Shown here piece after piece: positions 4,544 through 6,316 of a stretch of 6,316 nt of DNA (position 1 is the stretch's first letter; each line of letters begins with the position of its first letter). Both the position numbers and the translations under genes were made by a program. The notes beneath the pieces were generated by a model, which was not told the DNA's origin, did no database searches, and saw only the letters and a program-made list of their open reading frames with translations. Origin of the DNA: Bacillaceae bacterium UBA7792 (GTDB lineage Bacteria; Bacillota; Bacilli; Bacillales; Cytobacillaceae); contig DLCS01000192.1 in NCBI GenBank assembly GCA_002480735.1, positions 1 through 6,316 on the forward strand, in the 5' to 3' direction.

Positions 4544-6316
4544 ATGAACCCATCTTATCATTCTTTAATTTCACATATTTTACCATTATCATTAGAGACC
4601 TGGTTTCAGATGCTAAACAAACCTACCAAGGAGAGACCTCAATATCAACTTGAAAATGGTACCCTACATATTGGTCAGGTAGTTGCTCGCTTTTTAGGGA
4701 TTTCAATTGATGAGGATGAATATTATAACCAATTATTTGATTATATACACGGAGAAAATCGTGTATTTACCCTTTTGAGCCAGGATAGCCTTGATAAGAG
4801 AATTGAGAACCAGCATTTCCAATCCATTCAAAAGGTGCTGAATATCAATCAAGAACAGAACCTGTCGATTAATCGCTTTGTTGCTTTTTTAGATGGTGAA
4901 CAGCTCGTTTTGAAATCCTCGATTCCGGCTCTCCACCGTAAGTTAAGGGAAGCTATGATCGATACGATCAAGCTTTTTTCGGAAAAAGAGCCTCAAGGAT
5001 TAAAAAGCCAGGAGTTGAGACGGGTTCTCGTTGATATTGTAAAATGGTCCTTTAATCATCTCGAGCCAGAGCTCGATTCCCTTGAAATTGAACGCGGCCT
5101 CCCAAAGTTTCTGTGGTACGGAAATTTTAAGAAGAGTAATTTTTATTTTATCTATTATCTCTTAAAAATTGGGTGTGATCTCGTTGTATTCAGTCCAAAC
5201 GGCCAAGATATTCTGTCAGAATACGACCCGGATTGTAATCTCACATTCGTTCATTCTTATCCAGAATTGAAGGAGCCTGAACCGTTTCCTTTAGAGAAGA
5301 GAAGCAGAAAGTCTACGGTGGCTTACCGGGCCTCAAGGGAAATTGAAACGATTCTAAATCATGAAGGCTCAGGGCTCTACAAGCCATGGCAGCTGAGGGA
5401 TTATACCCCAAGTTCCATCACCTTGAAAACAACCTATGACGAGCTCTTTCTTATTGCGAAGGAAATCGCCATGATCCGTCCAGATTTTGAGGTTCAAAAT
5501 GGGGTTGTCAAGATACCTACGGTTTTTGCGAAGATTCAAGGGGTCAGCCGCAATCGTAAGGAATACTGGGATCGCCTGCATGCCATTTCTGAAAGTGAGG
5601 ATAGCTTGCTCATTAAGCAATTCCCATTTTCTAGCTCTGTCAATAATGATTTTCGGTTTCATTATCGAGATGCTCTTGGTAGAGATGGATTATTAGTGCC
5701 AGAGAAGATGCTTGTAAGCAACTATTGGAGGTATGCCCACCTGCCTACAGGATTGCAAAAAGGGATTGCGGGCGCCATAAGAAATATTTGCGCAAGGCCG
5801 GCACTGAAACCAATTTATAATGAATCAGAGGATAAAATCAAAGTATATTTATTTACCCAAGGCATGCAGATTCCTCTAAATATACTGAAGCTTCTGCAAC
5901 GCTTTGATTACTCTCAAGCGGTTCCAAAGCTTGTCCTCTATAATAATGAACTTAATGGAACGATGCAGACTTATGCGCGTAACCAAAAAGCTGGTGCTTA
6001 TATTTGGGCGGATATTGATGCTTGGATTAAAAATGATTTAACATGGAAAACGATTAAACCTTATGAAGATAATTTAGAAATTGTTAAAGGTGTTAAAGTG
6101 CTGAATTTCCGTAGTGGTCATGCATGGGGCATGATTGGATTAGAAGTAGAAACTCAGGAACTCGGTACACTGATATTGGCTTCAGATGCTATTTACACAG
6201 CTGAAAGTATGGGAGACATTTTAAAGCCACCTGGTATTTTATATGATTCAATTGGTTGGGCAAGATCTGTTGAAAAGATTAAAAGACTCGCTAAAGAGAA
6301 AAACGTACAAATTTGG
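4544..6316 (+). CDS. yceG: YceG-family protein (Ter-associated biosynthetic module) running in frame into a lactonase-like segment, 3'-partial chimera
   Basis: The frame is open for 591 codons from ATG 4544 to the last base, with no stop. Residues 1 to ~471 are YceG-like. Visible landmarks are LPKFLWYGNFKKSNFYF (186-202), a Rossmann-like IGCDLVVFSPNGQDIL (209-224), LYKPWQLRDYTPSSITLKT (278-296), IRPDFEVQNG (311-320), LVPEKMLVSNYWRY (384-397) and IKVYLFTQGMQIPLNILKLL (432-451), ending AVPKLVLYNNE. Known of the family: YceG (YceG_bac) is a putative component of the Ter-linked biosynthetic module. B. subtilis YceG is about 537 residues and sits beside the TelA-like YceH; its biochemical role is unknown. 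After residue ~471 the sequence is no longer YceG but the C-terminal half of a metallo-beta-lactamase-fold lactonase, so roughly the last 65-70 YceG residues are replaced. A TelA homologue would normally be expected downstream. YceG identity is secure; the status of the fusion is not. Confidence 0.85.
   Translation, partial: MNPSYHSLISHILPLSLETWFQMLNKPTKERPQYQLENGTLHIGQVVARFLGISIDEDEYYNQLFDYIHGENRVFTLLSQDSLDKRIENQHFQSIQKVLNINQEQNLSINRFVAFLDGEQLVLKSSIPALHRKLREAMIDTIKLFSEKEPQGLKSQELRRVLVDIVKWSFNHLEPELDSLEIERGLPKFLWYGNFKKSNFYFIYYLLKIGCDLVVFSPNGQDILSEYDPDCNLTFVHSYPELKEPEPFPLEKRSRKSTVAYRASREIETILNHEGSGLYKPWQLRDYTPSSITLKTTYDELFLIAKEIAMIRPDFEVQNGVVKIPTVFAKIQGVSRNRKEYWDRLHAISESEDSLLIKQFPFSSSVNNDFRFHYRDALGRDGLLVPEKMLVSNYWRYAHLPTGLQKGIAGAIRNICARPALKPIYNESEDKIKVYLFTQGMQIPLNILKLLQRFDYSQAVPKLVLYNNELNGTMQTYARNQKAGAYIWADIDAWIKNDLTWKTIKPYEDNLEIVKGVKVLNFRSGHAWGMIGLEVETQELGTLILASDAIYTAESMGDILKPPGILYDSIGWARSVEKIKRLAKEKNVQIW
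5966..6316 (+). other. C-terminal fragment of an MBL-fold N-acyl homoserine lactonase-like hydrolase, fused in frame to YceG and partial at both ends
   Basis: From about codon 475 of the open frame the protein reads as the second half of an AHL-lactonase-family metallo-beta-lactamase. It has the block TYARNQKAGAYIWADIDAWI (476-495), the metal-ligand histidine in SGHAWGM (His526), the bridging aspartate in LILASDAIYTAE (Asp548), then KPPGILYDSIGWARSVEKI. Known of the family: a dinuclear metal site hydrolyses lactone rings, in AHL lactonases for quorum quenching. The N-terminal HxHxDH metal motif is absent because that half is replaced by YceG, and the window ends before the last histidine (expected just after QIW in a GHD motif). 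No start codon or SD is visible at the boundary. As it stands this piece could not form a complete active site. Confidence 0.8.

Noticed and set aside
5369..5662. Minus-strand ORF of 97 codons opposite yceG.
   Set aside because: It lies wholly inside well-recognised YceG coding sequence and has no family resemblance; it is a shadow frame.
5487..5696. Short + strand ORF in another frame inside yceG.
   Set aside because: The overlapping yceG frame is continuous and recognisable on both sides, so this is a shadow with no independent support.
5927..5932. HindIII site (AAGCTT) just before the YceG/lactonase junction, with another at 3-8 at the window start, suggesting a restriction-cloning chimera.
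   Set aside because: AAGCTT also occurs at several other places in the window (near 1101, 3857, 4969 and 5888), and the protein still reads as YceG for about 10-13 codons beyond 5932, so the site does not coincide with the breakpoint.
5966..6316. A separate lactonase gene with its own start overlapping the end of yceG.
   Set aside because: No start codon with an SD lies at the boundary, and the N-terminal half including the HxHxDH metal motif is absent; the segment is simply continuous with the yceG frame.

Overview
The window looks like chromosomal DNA from a low-GC Gram-positive bacterium of the Bacillales (Bacillus or a close relative). The evidence is the moderate-to-low GC content, strong AGGAGG-type ribosome binding sites, tightly packed genes, and protein families that occur together in Bacillus. 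No RNA gene, CRISPR array or recognisable mobile element was found.

Positions 1-4045 (+) hold a compact four-gene operon: a 5'-truncated HpcH/HpaI (CitE-like) C-C bond lyase, a phosphoribosyltransferase with a C-terminal TRSP domain, a StiP/PRTase-like protein with a C-terminal PELOTA-type RNA-binding domain, and a HAD phosphatase. This is the 'biosynthetic module' linked in comparative genomics to tellurium-resistance (Ter) stress systems. It is predicted to make a nucleoside-like or ribosylated small molecule, but the product is unknown. The junctions are an overlap, a 19-nt gap carrying a perfect Shine-Dalgarno, and a TAATG overlap, so co-transcription and translational coupling are likely.

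Positions 4035-4446 (-) hold an unrelated-looking small two-helix membrane protein, convergent with and overlapping the HAD gene by 11 nt. An upstream ORF in another frame (to 4446) looks like its N-terminal half. Removing a single base in a GGG run would join the two, so the locus may be a frameshifted gene.

Positions 4447-4543 form a divergent intergenic region with a plausible extended -10 promoter for the next gene.

Positions 4544-6316 (+) are one uninterrupted frame that runs off the window. About the first 471 codons are YceG, another member of the same Ter-associated module. Near 5954-5968 the protein changes, in frame, into the C-terminal half of a metallo-beta-lactamase-fold N-acyl homoserine lactonase-like enzyme. 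The YceG C-terminus and the lactonase N-terminus (with its HxHxDH metal site) are both missing. This is either a real gene fusion or rearrangement or, more likely, a sequence or assembly chimera at a short shared sequence. It is the most striking anomaly in the window.
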